64,000 bases of DNA from Salminus brasiliensis (lineage: Eukaryota; Chordata; Actinopteri; Characiformes; Bryconidae), in the NCBI RefSeq assembly GCF_030463535.1, contig NC_132880.1, positions 27,292,987-27,356,986 on the forward strand, written 5' to 3'. The notes beneath the pieces were generated by a model. The model was given only the letters and a program-made list of their open reading frames with translations, did no database searches and was not told the DNA's origin. Position 1 is the first letter of the stretch; each line of letters begins with the position of its first letter. Position numbers and translations under genes: made by a program. Below are positions 25,601 through 37,334 of this stretch, piece by piece.

Positions 25601-26513
25601 TGAATACATGAGCACTGGCCTGAGTAGTGGCCTGGATTAGCTAACAGAGTTCTACAGTCCTTGTGGCTGTGTCCATCTTAGATACCGGAGTGCCTTACAA
25701 AGAGGGAACCTAGTGTAGTTCGCGTCAATCTCATAGTGCTGTAGTTTACACTGCACTATAATGTCCAAATGTTTGTGGACACCCCTTCTAATTCAGTAGC
25801 ATTCAGCTACTTTAATCTGCAGCCATTGCTGACACAGGTGTGCAAATGAGCAAGTCACAGCTTGTCTAGTCCCTGCAGATAAGTACTGCCAGTGGAAGAA
25901 GACTCTCTGTAACAGATAAATATGAACCTACTGGCACCATGCCAAATGCCCGGCATGGACTAGAGGGGTATAAAGTTCCCCGGGCACCGAGCTGTGAAGC
26001 AGTGGAACTATGTTCTCTGTGTTTTTTGGGATGAGGCGGGGTAGAGATCATCCAACATCCTGACCTCACTAATGTTCTTGTCCCTGAATGCAAGCAAATC
26101 CTCACAGCAGTGATCCAGATTTTAGAAAAAAAAAATCTTTCCTGGACAACAAAAGCAGGATAAACTTTCAGAAGAAACAATGAAATACATCCTAATACTT
26201 GTCCACACGGTGTAGACAACATACAGGCGTGCATACACCGGACTACCAAACAGCTTCCATCATGTTTCAAGTCAAAGGATGTCCTGGTTTTGCTTATAGG
26301 AAGTACAATGAAGCTTGTTGAACTCATTCATAGTAGTTGATGGTATGACTGAAAAAGGACATGGAAGAATACATTGGGACATGGGGGAAACAAAGGGTAT
26401 TAACTGCAGCTGAGTGATCACACATGAGGCTTAAATTTCCTCACCTTGACCTCAGCTTCAGAGAAATTCTGAACAAGGTTCTTCAGTGTTCGGCGTAGCA
26501 TTGACTGAGTCAT
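18739..26513 (-). CDS. Epsin-family endocytic adaptor (ENTH domain, DPW-rich)
   Basis: Eight coding exons (minus): 26513-26445, 24022-23867, 23044-22916, 22279-22168, 21973-21810, 20500-19918, 19357-19247, 18899-18739. All join in phase to give 494 residues. The ENTH domain (about residues 10-150) binds PtdIns(4,5)P2 and bends membrane; VREATSNDPWGPSSS, KNWRHVYK and DGKDQGVNVREKAK match epsins 1-3 better than epsinR/CLINT1. A charged helix (MAKKKEEQRLLEEKRREEER, about 190-210) follows. Residues 219-420 carry ten DPW motifs and two DPF motifs, which bind the AP-2 alpha appendage. LVDLD (465-469) is a clathrin-box-like motif. The protein ends PSQKDN. I found no ubiquitin-interacting motif and no NPF, both usual in epsins. 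Start context cggcaccATGa is good, with an acceptor upstream, so a 5' UTR exon exists. Exon 8's acceptor is weak. The paralogue (epn1/2/3) is undecided. Confidence 0.85.
20586..20960 (+). repeat. Dispersed repeat, copy 2 (epsin intron)
   Basis: 'gggatgtattggcaagaaactggcgatatgatacgcatcacaatacaggggttac' parallels 2018-2080. The later 'catggatgtcatggcaatagtgggctttca' is shared with about 46603-46640. It lies in the intron between epsin exons 5 and 6. Confidence 0.5.
21050..21480 (-). mobile_element. Degraded Tc1/mariner-like remnant (epsin intron)
   Basis: Antisense phrases such as 'gttgaggtcaggactttggc' and 'ggagtcactgtcttgttgga' are those seen on the non-coding strand of fish Tc1-type transposases. 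No frame survives. Confidence 0.4.
22565..22636. repeat. (TA)n microsatellite (epsin intron)
   Basis: About 72 bp of perfect TA repeats between epsin exons 3 and 4. Confidence 0.95.
24425..24960 (+). repeat. Dispersed non-autonomous element, copy A
   Basis: About 540 bp related along its length to 56250-56820 and in the same orientation. Shared blocks include 'gcgaatatatctacgc', 'atgaggtgtgttcaggta', 'gattggtttattgcacgcta' and 'cacacccatgattaatta'. It has no coding frame. It lies in the first coding intron of epsin. Superfamily not determined. Confidence 0.8.
25758..26235 (-). mobile_element. Non-autonomous Tc1-like element (epsin intron)
   Basis: Begins 'tgtccaaatgtttgtggaca', a Tc1-type terminal sequence common in fish. 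It contains 'gcccggcatggactagagggg' and 'atccaacatcctgacctcac', whose reverse complements occur in fragments at 61900-62030 and 63330-63565. No transposase frame. Confidence 0.6.
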
Positions 26514-27017
26514 GGTGCCGGATGTGTTGTCTACAAGGAGCTGATCAGTAAGGGCGAAGGGATAACAGGAAAATGGTGGGAAAAAGCACATCAATATATT
26601 ACTTTTTATTCCCTCACAGATGACTAACAGAACTGAACACAAACATAATCACGTGTGGATATGTGTAAACACAGTTGGGCAGAGTATTTAGTGAGCAGAA
26701 AACGTAGTGATGGCTTAATACTGTGTAAGGGGTAAAAACCAACATTCAGAACACACGTGTACAACCCTGCTGTTGTCATTTCTATTTAATTCACAGTCCC
26801 TCGTTGTTACTGGTCGGCAATGCTTATCATTATTATTTTTTCTTCTGGTAAAGTCAGTGTGCTACAGCGGAACAGTGATCTAAACATATAGAAAGCACAT
26901 TTGCAGTAGTCTACCAGCAGTACAGTACAATCCTGGGTAGACTAAGAACCATTTAAGACAGTTCCTAAACTGAAATGGGCTTTCTCTTTTAATGGGTAAG
27001 TATCCTAAAAGTATTCT

Positions 27018-27037
27018 CCCCCCCCCCCCCAAAAAAA
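27018..27037. repeat. C13-A7 homopolymer pair
   Basis: Thirteen C followed by seven A within the upstream epsin intron. A likely length-variable and error-prone site. Confidence 0.9.
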
Positions 27038-28639
27038 TGAAAAGCAACTGTACTCTTTCCAAAATGTACTTGTGTTCTGATTCATCGCAACCCAATGTGA
27101 CAATGAAATCCAAGATTACCATAAAAGCCATCTTCCTCACCTTATAAGCAGTGTCTTATGGTTGCTTTAATTGTAGATGTTAACAGCTGATGTTCTCCCT
27201 TTTATAGACCGCTCACTCCATGTGCTTCTCTTTATTATAACACCTGCAAAGCACAAAATTCCTGTAAAACAAGAAATTGCTTCATAATACCTGCTTATTT
27301 TGACAGTGATGTTCTTCATATTAAAATCACACAAAAGGTTTTTATCACTTTAATTTATGGTTGCCTGTGGCTTAATCAAACTGGGGTACGTATTATGATG
27401 ACCATTTATTTAGACCATTTGTTTGGGGGTTCTCTGGGCAGGTGTGTATACTTTTCAGGAGGCTGAATAAGGCTCTAATAAAGACATGTTAGGACTCCTG
27501 TTAAACAAAACTAAAAATGACATGGAAGTATATATACAAGCCAGCAAGCAATCTGAGTGACAATGCCGATGCTGATAACCTCAGGCCTGTGCATCCTTTG
27601 GCCTGTGCATGCCTGTTCTACATAACACACAGCCATGTACAGACCATAAGACTCTGCATGCATGCATCCATCCATCCATCCATCCATCTCTTCTCATCCA
27701 CATTTTCAGGGACTTTAGGAGACTTTAACGATTATTTGACGTACAGAGACTTATTGTTGTTCCTGGAGAGGAACTTGTCTTTTACAGAATAAGCTGTTAC
27801 AGGAGACTGAGTGAAGGCCTTCAGAGTCATCGTAGGTGAAAGAAAATACAAGACACTGCTCATGCAGCCGTGTTGACAGGTGCATCATCAGTCGTAAGTC
27901 ATCAATAATACGTTTTGATATGCTTTAAAGCCTAATCACAGAAGATGGAATATCTGTGTAATCCATTAGATCCTTTAAAAGATAGAGACACAGAGAGGAA
28001 GCAGAGACACAGAGACACAAGGCCTGCAAAGGCTGCCTGTGAGGGAATCTACTGACATGGTAAGACTGGCACAGGCTGCAGCTCTAAAGGCTCCTACTGG
28101 TATTAGCTACCTACTGGTAAAGAAAAGGCCTGCTTACTGTCCAGGCAATATAATGTCAGTATAATATTAGGGGTTTGTGCAAATGTCTGCTGTTAATAGC
28201 CACCATCCTACATCCCCCTTTTACTTATTAACAATCCGACGAGCTCACACACACACGCCTCAGTCTCCGGCTCCTCCTGATATGACCGTATTGTATTACA
28301 GGAGGCTGATCTGCGGGGTGAACACACAGCACGACAGTAACATTACTGCGGTACAGGACTTTAACACTAACACTGAGACCATACACTAAAAGCACTGCAG
28401 TACGTTTACAGTACGGACTCGTCTCCTTTGCGACATCACTGAATATTTAGCTAGCTACCATCTGCTAACGTTCATTTGAGTCCCAGGCACCACAGCTATC
28501 CAGCCAGGCTAGCATCAGCTAACACAAACCCCCACTGAGAGAGGAGACTAGCAGATACCACGGATCTGCGTGACGGACACAAAGCGCCCTTCTCTCGTAT
28601 CTAATTAGCCCATTCAGCCCATTTAGTCCACAACAAAAA

Positions 28640-29201
28640 AAAAAAGCACAGTTATGAAACACTGCGATATGGCAGCACCGACCTCGGAGAGCAGAGATGG
28701 AGAGGCGTGAGAGGAGGCTTTTCCCGAGGCTGGCGGAAATTTCCGCTTCCGTTACCTGTCAACAACAAACGAGCCCTCTCATTGCATATGCAAGAGGAGG
28801 GCGTGGCCACGGGCTTTTTTTTTTTCCTTCAGAGAAATAAAACGCATAATATTAATATTAATATTACTCTGCTGTTGGTGTTTTTTTCCGATATGGCTGG
28901 AGCGCTGTGTCACTGCACTGTTGGGAAGACCGTGGGAAATGAAAGCGCCATCGTGATATTCGCATCTGCTAGATCGACGCGCGTCGAGCCGCTGATCCCT
29001 ACATCAGCGCCCGGCCCAGGCAGCCTCCTTTATTGCCTGTCCGCGCGCTTGTAGATCGAGGGATACGTGCTGCGTAGGATTAGAGCTTCAAGGTTTTCCA
29101 GTGTCGTCAACGTCACTGACGTCGCTGCAGGCGGCTGGCCAGTAAAAGCCGAATCGGATGAAGGCTGATAAATGACCCGCGTCGAATAGGTATCTTTCAA
29201 G
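28640..29201. promoter_or_regulatory. CpG-rich putative bidirectional promoter
   Basis: CpG density rises sharply here compared with the AT-rich flanks. The stretch separates the NECAP1 start (plus, 29202) from the upstream end of the epsin gene (minus). On the minus strand 'ctctccgaggtcggtg' near 28680 could be the end of the epsin non-coding first exon. Two CRE-like sites, acgtca (29110-29115) and tgacgtc (29117-29123), lie just before the NECAP1 ATG. There is also a perfect palindrome, tcgacgcgcgtcga (28974-28987). No TATA box was seen, as expected for a CpG promoter. Transcription start sites are inferred, not seen. Confidence 0.6.
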
Positions 29202-32200
29202 ATGACGACCGAGGGCGAATATGAGTCCGTTCTGTGCGTTAAGCCAGATGTCAACGTTTACCGCATCCCACCGCGGGCAACCAACCGCGGGTACAGGTAA
29301 GCTAGCGACATCAGTAGGCTGCGAGGGCCTCCGCCGACACCAGGTGTCCGCATTACTGTAAATCACGCTATGCTGCGTTAACAGCCTACGCCGTGTTCCC
29401 GCTCCCTGCTGTCTCTGGATGTGTGGGGTGGTTTGTTAGAGGTCACTGGCACCTGCTGTTAGAAGGGCTGTTTGTTTTTTTTTTCAACTGGGCCTTACCA
29501 CTTGTTTATCTTTTTCCATTTGGGTGTCGACTGATGCGCCTCTCCAGAGAAGCAGCTTCACTCAGAGCGTTTCATCATTGCTGTAGCTGGAGCAGACCGC
29601 TGTTCTCCTCCGTCAGGAGGTTCTGCATGTAGCGAGCTGTGATGGAGGCCTCGACGTAATTCCTCTGTCCGTCTACCCGCTAGATCCAGTTCATATGGCC
29701 AGGTGTTCGTCTTCACAGTGCTTATTCCAAAATCATGGGGATTGTGTTCAGTAACAGCCTGCACACGTTACACGTCAAACGTTACACTTGATGTTTGAAC
29801 CTTTTCTCAGAGGATTTGATTGCATTTACCTCTAGTCAGTCTGTCAAGTCACTCTTATTTTTTGTATATGGCTTTTTTACAACCTGACCTCGACACTAAG
29901 CAGTCCAGTAATAACTTTAAAAAAAAAAAATAGATAAGCAGGCCAAAAGCCACAGTGGCACTGAAAAACTCCCTCAATGAGGAGCCGAGACTCACAAGAG
30001 GGAACCCATCCTCCCCTGGTCATAACCGCTGATCAATTACTAATAAAGGGTATGAGGTCACCTTAACGCCACACAAGTCTGTTGATTGCTCGGGTGTACT
30101 GAAAGCATTGTGTTGGTGTTGGTTCATAAGGCTGGGACACACAAGGTCTAGCAGGAGTAGCAGTCCGACATCAGCTTCAGGCTGGACATGTTTATATGGC
30201 CAGGTGTTCATCGTCACAGTGTTCATTGCAAAATTATGAGAGTTGTATTCAGGAACAGCCTACACTTTCCTGCTCCAACGTTACACTTGATGTTTAAACG
30301 TTTTCTCAGAGGATTTGATTGCATTCAGCCTCGGTCAGTCAAGTCAAGTACATTTTTTTTGACTGTCAATCTGATATCAGCTTCAGACTGGACATATGGG
30401 CAGCTGTTAATGCAGAAAAGAGTAAAGGAAGGAATTAGTTCTTAGAAATTAGTTATCAGTTTGGATTTATGGACAGAACATATGAGCAATATTAGACTGT
30501 GGCTAGTGACTCTGGCAGATCTGACTGTAACCACCTTAGTAAAAGGAGAGAGCCAGAAGGTACCAAAGACATGAGAGCACAGGTGGCACTCAGAGTCTTC
30601 CCTGAATGTACTGGAGGACAGTCACTCCAGAGAACGCAGTGACACTGCTCAGCAGCCCATGCTGGGGGGCTTGGCGCTGGGCATGGCAGCTGCACATTGG
30701 TCTAAGCTAGTCTTGGATGGTCAAAGTGGTTAAAGTGGTCATTCAGGCATAGCAAACAGCTTTAGCAGGTTGACCAGTTTGGAATCTGACGTAGTTTAAC
30801 CAAGCTGGTAATTGAGCTGACCATTCTGGTAGACCAGCGTTGGGATCCTGGTCATATTGGTTGACTTGCTTGATCATGATGGTCATGCTTGTTAACGTTA
30901 GCGTGGTCATCCTGGTCAGTGAGCATGGTCAAGCCGGTCAACCACCTTGGTCGTGCTGGTCTACAAGCTAAGGCATGAAACTCAGTTAGCACTGCAGTTA
31001 GCAGTGTGCTGAGCCTGGAGTAGCAATGATAGAGGCACTGTTCTCCCTGTTACAGTCAGATTTTTAAGCTTCTGGTATTTGGAGGGTCATGAAAAGATTT
31101 CATGGGAAAATTTCAGATGTGAGATTGGGACACGTTTCACATTTGAGCCCGTCTGAGTACTAATTGGGAAGCTTCTAGGCATTTTAGACAGTTTTTCGCT
31201 TTTTGCTTGGGAATTGCTTAAATCATTTTAATCTACTCCTATTGAACTCTTGTTTATTATCAGAATACTTGTCACACAGATGTACACACACTGACTGACA
31301 CAAACAAAAATTGTCATAGTAATGACTATGTCAAGATTTCTGTTCATAAGACATTCCTGCCCTGTCACCGAAGTAGAGGAACGATCTTCCCCTGGGTGTC
31401 CGAACGGTAGAGTCGCTCGCTGTCTTCAAACACAGACTTAACACCCTCCTCTTCCACAAGTATTTGGGCGAAGTATAGTGTGGAGTATTAGGGTCTCCTT
31501 ACTGAATTTTGTGTTTAGTAGCATCTGAGCTTAGAGGTATCTTTTGGATCCTAGCCGATACAAACTAGCTAAGGGTATTTTCTGAGTGAACAGTGAAGCA
31601 CTTTTGTAAGTCGCTCAGGATAAGAGCGTCTGCTAAATGCCTTAAATGTAGATGTAAAGGCCTGTTCTACAAAGTTCGTAAAATATCATTTTCAATACCG
31701 CTCCCAATATAATATGCTGTTGTTATTAATCTGGCGAATTCATTGTCAAGTACAGAATGAAAGTTTGTGCACTGTATATTTCTGATAACCTCAGCATTTG
31801 TAAGCAGTTTATCTGAGCAGTGTTTTGGCAATTTGACCAAGTAGATCAACGGACCACAAATGAACAGAACTCCTGAATGAACGCTGGAGGTACAGTCAGG
31901 TGGGATTTTGGGTGAACCTCCCATCTAACACTGTTTACTGCATGTTTTATTGCAGCTTTTCAAGAATCGTACAAATTGAACATGATATACCAGCCATTGT
32001 TGAGCGTGTCGGTCTAAACTCTGGCGTTCTGTTATTGGTAGGGCGGCCGACTGGAAGTTGGATGCGCCTGACTGGACAGGCCGCATGCGGATAACGGCGA
32101 AGGGGAAGGTAGCGTACATCAAACTGGAGGACAAAGTCTCAGGTGAGAGAAGAATGGTAAAATGTCTTTGTAGGATCAGAAAAGTGTTCTGATTGAAGTT

Positions 32201-34976
32201 AGCCTTATTATAATACACTTTAAGTAGCTGGTGTTATGTAATCGTGTTATTCAGCAGTTGTCTCAGGTGTGCAGTGTGTACAAGTGTTGCAGGGATGTAG
32301 TGATGTTCATATTTATTACCTTATTTGCCACATGACGCAACTCACCAGCAATTTTTTGAAAATCACTTTTTCAAATTTGCCATTCAGCAATTGAGCTGAG
32401 ACTCTTAGCTCCTAACGTGGGCTTGGCTAAACTACTGAGATCTGTAGCTGAAGCAAAATTTTCCAACTGATGCCCTAACGTTTAGCAGAAACCCTCCCTG
32501 CCTATGCTGTTTATATCTACACCAGCATTTTTAACAATTGTTTACCTCCTGTTGTTCAGGCGAGCTGTTTGCTCAGGCACCTGTTCTGGAATATCCTGGT
32601 ATTGCTGTGGAGACGGTTAGCGATTCCAGCCGGTACTTTGTGCTCCGAATACAGGATGACAATGGTGTATATATGAGTCTTTTACTTTTATGCACACATT
32701 TTCCTACTGTTTTAATACTGCTTAATATAACCTTTACACTGTGGACGTTCTTGCTAATATGGCAGTGGCAGTGTTCATAAACGCTACTTTCCTAATATTT
32801 CAGGTCGCAGTGCTTTCATTGGAGTTGGATTTGGGGATCGGGGTGACGCATTTGATTTTAATGTTGCTTTGCAAGACCACTTCAAGTAAGTCAGCTTCTC
32901 TCTCTCTCTCTCTCTCTCTATTTTTCTCCATCTATCTCCTTTTGAATATGATATGAGGCTGCTGTTGAGGTATTAATGTATATGTTCACTCTCTTTAAGG
33001 TGGGTAAAACAGGAGAACGAAATCATCAAAAATGCTCAGGCTGCGGATTCTGGACCCAAACTGGATCTAGGCTTTAAGGAAGGACAGACCATCACACTCA
33101 ACATTGGGGTATGACAGTTACCTGTCTTTACACCAGTGGCGAATAGTGTTAGTATTATAAATATTAACACACGCATATTAAATACACTGTGTGTTGTACT
33201 GTTGTGCATTAGAGGTGGTTCAGATTCTTGTGCTTGACTATTGTTGTATTGTATAGAACTGACCCCTTGACCGATGCAATATATAATGTAATATAATAAC
33301 ATTTTATTTCAGCAAGGCAAAAAGAGAGACAAGCCCCGTCCTCAGAGCTCAGGAGGCCTTGGGCTTCTCCCACCTCCCCCTGGAGGCAAAATAGCTCCTC
33401 CCCCATCCTCCTCCAATCAGAACACAGTACCACCCACAGCAGGGGTAACACAGATTGGTGCGTATTGTTTGTTTCTTTACTTGTTTATTCCTTTATTTTC
33501 AGTCAGACTCTTAACACCATCATGTTAGAACGTCCGGCCCCACAGCAGATCCATTGATTATTTATATTACAACCACATTTATAATCATCCTCCGTTAGAG
33601 AGTGTTGCAATAATTGGAAGAAGAGGGTCATTTCACTCAGACAACAATGTTATGAACACAACACACACCAGAGGTTGGAGTGCTGTGGGGTGCCATGTAA
33701 CTATCCAATGCCTTTTAAAGAAGAGGACCTGCTTCTGTGGTGGAATTTAGTGCCTTCAACCACAGATTCAGGTCCTCTTTGGATGTGGTACCCAACAACA
33801 CTCCATGTTTTGTGTGTTGTGGGAAAGTCAGATCTAGTTAGCTATGCCCTAAATCAGTGTTTCTCAACCCTGGTCCTGGAGGCACCTTACTCTGCACATT
33901 TTCTAACCTGATTAAAGCAAGGAATCCACTAAAATGTAGAGGGTATGATGCCCCCAGGGCCATGATTAAGAAACGCTGCTCTGAATAGCTCTGAATAGCC
34001 TGTTTGAATGTTGGCGTGGTGGAATAAGGTTGCTAGACTAAGGATTCAGGGAGACATTATTGTCATTCAAATAACATGTAGTATATGGGGTGGAATAAAA
34101 TTGATATCTCAAGGTCCCAGTTACACCCAAAGAGCAATTATTGAATAAATATAATAATAATATCTAGAAAAATCTGGAATATAAGAAGGGTAAAAATGAG
34201 ATATAAGAATGGGAAAGCAGAGAATTAAAAAAGTAAGTGTAGCAGCATAAATGAATTAAAAACCAGTAGCATAATAAAGTGTCAAAGTGTGGGTAAAGTG
34301 TCTAAGTATCCTCAAAAAGTGTGAGTGCAGAAAGTCAGAATTTTAGTGGTATTTCCAGGTGTAGAGCTCACATTCGATTGTAATGCTTAATATACTCCAG
34401 TACAGAAGAGATTAGATTTAAGGTTTGCATCATCTCGCTACAGATGTACAACATCTGGTATGCTTTTTTTTTTTTTTAGTATATATAAAAACACTTCCAT
34501 TTGCAATGCAATGTGGTATATACCTTAATATGCGTTGTAGTAATACAATATGATCATATTCAAATAAAGTATGCCTTATTTTTTTTTAGCTAACACAATC
34601 CTATGGATTAGTTATGGTTGAATATTATAATATTATCATAGTATCAAATTTGATATTTCCTAAAGATTCATCCTGGAATTCAATTACTGCTGGTGGTTTA
34701 CACCACTGTTTCTTTCCCTCAGGCTGTCTATTAGAACTGGACAGTAATAACTCCAATACAGTGGTTCAGTCAAATCCAAGTTCTGACCTTTGGGGGGACT
34801 TCTCAGCTCCTGCAAGGTAAGAGCCCATTAAGCTCTCAGTTATGCGACTGCTGTTCTTTTTTTTCCCCTCCCCCACTTCCCTTCTCCATTATTGATCCTC
34901 TGTTTTCTACTGCAGCTCTATTCCCCCTCCAGCACCACGACAAGAACCTACTTCTGGCAACTGGGTGCAGTTTTGA
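29202..34976 (+). CDS. necap1: NECAP1, adaptin-ear-binding coat-associated protein 1
   Basis: Eight exons: 29202-29296, 32042-32142, 32560-32664, 32804-32885, 33000-33108, 33313-33457, 34723-34816, 34916-34976. All have GT-AG borders and consistent phases, giving 263 residues (human NECAP1 is about 275). The PHear domain fills about residues 1-133, from [20 protein letters not shown] through [20 protein letters not shown] to [15 protein letters not shown] proline-rich linker follows ([13 protein letters not shown]). Two WxxF motifs, WGDF (236-239) and the terminal WVQF (260-263), fit the AP-2 appendage-binding sites of NECAPs. The LLELDS stretch before WGDF resembles NECAP1 rather than NECAP2. 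The protein acts at clathrin-coated pits with AP-2. An aataaa at 35533 is a plausible polyadenylation signal. Intron 1 (2.7 kb) carries several repeats. Confidence 0.95.
29690..30420 (+). repeat. Duplicated repeat block in NECAP1 intron 1
   Basis: 'atatggccaggtgttc...cgttacacttgatgtttgaa...ttctcagaggatttgattgcatt' at 29695-29845 recurs at 30193-30345 in the same orientation. 'catcagcttcaggctggacat' at 30170 recurs at about 30376. Between them, 'actcacaagagggaacccatcctcccctggtc' (29991-30022) looks related to the 'cctctggtcgacaccgg' repeats at 51840 and 52062. Confidence 0.7.
30715..30970 (+). repeat. Degenerate GGTCA-rich minisatellite
   Basis: Many imperfect copies of a 10-20-bp unit around 'ggtcatgctggtcaac' fill this part of NECAP1 intron 1. 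Confidence 0.75.
31360..31655 (+). mobile_element. L2-type LINE 3' end (NECAP1 intron 1)
   Basis: Matches the 3' portion of the element at 10425-11110 ('cctgggtgtccgaacggtagagtcgctcgctgtcttcaaa') and ends with the tail 'aggataagagcgtctgctaaatgccttaaatgta'. Strongly 5'-truncated, as is usual for LINE insertions. Confidence 0.85.
32898..32919. repeat. (TC)n microsatellite
   Basis: Short pure CT run just downstream of the NECAP1 exon 4 donor. Confidence 0.9.
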
Positions 34977-36126
34977 GGCCACTCCCATCATCCTGTCTCT
35001 TCATATCATTTCCTGAGAAACTCCATAAGTCTGTCACTGACAAAACATTGTAAATACAGAACACATCAGATAGACGTGAGGAGGGGTAGAGAGAGAGAAC
35101 CTGTGTGTTAAGATTGTTTTGTCACCAGCTTATTTTGCAGAGCCAAAAGCCATTCGATTAAAAGAAGTGTTGAAGTGCTTGAGATTTTCAGCTGGCAAAT
35201 GCCCATGGACCGTTATCAGCGTCAGTCGTATAGGTGTGACTACTTTGTGTTTGTGAGATGGTTTCGGAAGACAGTGTGTTTGCACCTGTCTGTCGTTTAT
35301 AGTCCATTTACCACCAGACTACACACGCTACATGGAAATCCAGTATATTTGCAATACGTATTAAACATAGCGTGCTTAAACAAGGGAATTCCAACAGCGG
35401 TAATAATGCTAACCCCTGAAATGGGAGGGGTGGAATGTCAAATCTATAATCTGTAATCATTTCATTATGTTCATTATAAGTCCATCATGCATTTACAATG
35501 ACTAATCTGTGGTCAGTCATGTATTAAACCAAAATAAAATGTTCTAAAATAAGTGTGGTGTTTTTCTGACTGACTTTACAGTGAAGATGCTCTCTTAAGA
35601 ATGTCTGTGGCAATCCACTGCAGTAAGTGAAAGTACAGGAATTCAAATGGGAAGTTTCACTAATGGGAAATTAGTGACATCTATCCTCTTGATGTGCTTT
35701 TGGAGCCAAATTTGGCCATTTTTTAGATGAGAGATTAATTGGACCAAGATTGACTAGGAACGTGGTGCAGAGGAGCTTAACGGATGCCTTAGGATGTTTT
35801 ATACAGCCCCCTAGATCCAAAGGTGATGCAGACAGAGAGACACTTTATTTATGAATGATGCAGCTGGCAGGGTGCTAAGGTGCCCCAGTCAGTGACCTTC
35901 CCATACTTTTTATGGATACCTTGCATTTGCTTTTAGACAGTGAGAATCCCAGTTCTACCTGTAATTTTACTGTAGGATTCTTTTTTTGTTATAACCAATT
36001 ATTTGTGATTATGCTGCTGTAGATAAACAAATTTGCTCATTAATAAAACATGTACAAGCAGTAAGGATCTCATCCCAAGTGCACACTTTTAAGCAGATGC
36101 AGGAACTACAGGGGTCCTGTCTTTAG
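34977..36126 (+). other. NECAP1 3' UTR and intergenic sequence
   Basis: The 3' UTR probably runs to a little after the aataaa at 35533. Beyond it no gene or clear repeat was recognised up to the candidate exon at 36127. Confidence 0.55.
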
Positions 36127-37334
36127 TGTTGCTCGCCACAAGGCTGCGCTGCAGTTAACGGACTCGGTGTTTAGGTCGCAGCTGGAACTGGAGGCGCACC
36201 TGGAGTGTGTCAGACCATCACCTGATAATTGCGTTAACAGTCAAAGGTATGGTATCAAGTTAGTATTCAAATATTATTACTAATTATTAAAATTAGTAGT
36301 AAAATATACATTTGTTATTATTGACTGAATGGATTTTGCTAGTGGATTATGCTCCAGAGCTTTAGAGACATGGAGAATGGTGATACAGACGTTGTTTATT
36401 AGCATCTAACGCTGAAGCATGGAAACCAGGGCTGCTGAGACTCTGCATCACCCTTAAAATGCGTGTAATCCTTCAGACAAATTCACCAGTGCAGACAGAC
36501 ACACTGCGGCCCTGTGTTCTGCGGTGAAGACAGACGACTAATGCGCATTTCCTATGCATTAAAAAAATTAGAACAATTATTACTAATATTAGTATCAGCT
36601 CTACATGTTAATAAAGCCAGTTCCGGCACATGCTGCCAGAAGGACATATCTATAATGCAATTTTGACAGTTTTGACCAATTATTTACATGGGACTATCTA
36701 CATTAAAAAAATATTACTAATTATTCATTATATTATATTACTAAACAAAACAACAAAAACCATTCAGTAGATAATAACAAAGACATATTTTACTACTAAT
36801 ATTAGTAATTACTTATAATATTTCAATGTAGATAGATAGATAGATAGATAGATATACTTGTTCCTAAAAGGATCAAAACTTTCTATCAGTAAAAATGTGA
36901 TCCCATGTAAGTTGGTTACATAGTTGGTTTCATATGCTCAGAATTATTATGTTAGAAGGTAAAGATATCTATCGTTCTTTTTTACAGGTAAAAATTGTGA
37001 TTTCAGATATCCACATGGTAATTCAGAGAAGTCCACATTTGACTCCTGCAAATGTTTCAAGGACCAAGGCTTCAATTTATGAATATTTACATTTAAGTTT
37101 CATCATGTTGAAATTAGACACTTTATTCTTTTTCCCCATCATTTCAGGGCATCACAATGTGTGGGACATTTCGCTTTAGTCAGTGTTTATGTGATTATGC
37201 CGTTGTTCAGCATGAGGACAGGAGCTACGACAGGTCAAAGAAGCTCTTATGAGGCTGAAAAAAGTGTAAAACCATTACAGACATCTGTTGAATCTTGGAT
37301 TACCAAAATCAACTGTGTGAAATATCATTTATAA
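36127..37334 (+). CDS. Unassigned candidate two-exon coding segment
   Basis: At 36127-36246 only one forward frame is open (ARHKAALQLTDSVFRSQLEL, then EAHLECVRPSPDNCV). It is flanked by a plausible acceptor (cctgtctttag) and donor (AG|gtatgg), and its GC content is above the surroundings. A second segment after the acceptor 'ccccatcatttcag' at 37147 can continue in phase to a stop at 37332-37334. A different frame there (VVQHEDRSYDRSKKLL, stop near 37250) is also open, so the join is uncertain. I recognise no family, see no start exon and cannot exclude chance. It would lie between NECAP1 and STYK1. Confidence 0.2.
36832..36853. repeat. (TAGA)n microsatellite
   Basis: Short tetranucleotide run. 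Confidence 0.9.

Noticed and set aside
28707-29054. 115-codon plus-strand frame upstream of NECAP1
   Set aside because: Falls in the CpG-rich promoter region, where stop codons are rare by composition. No homology recognised.
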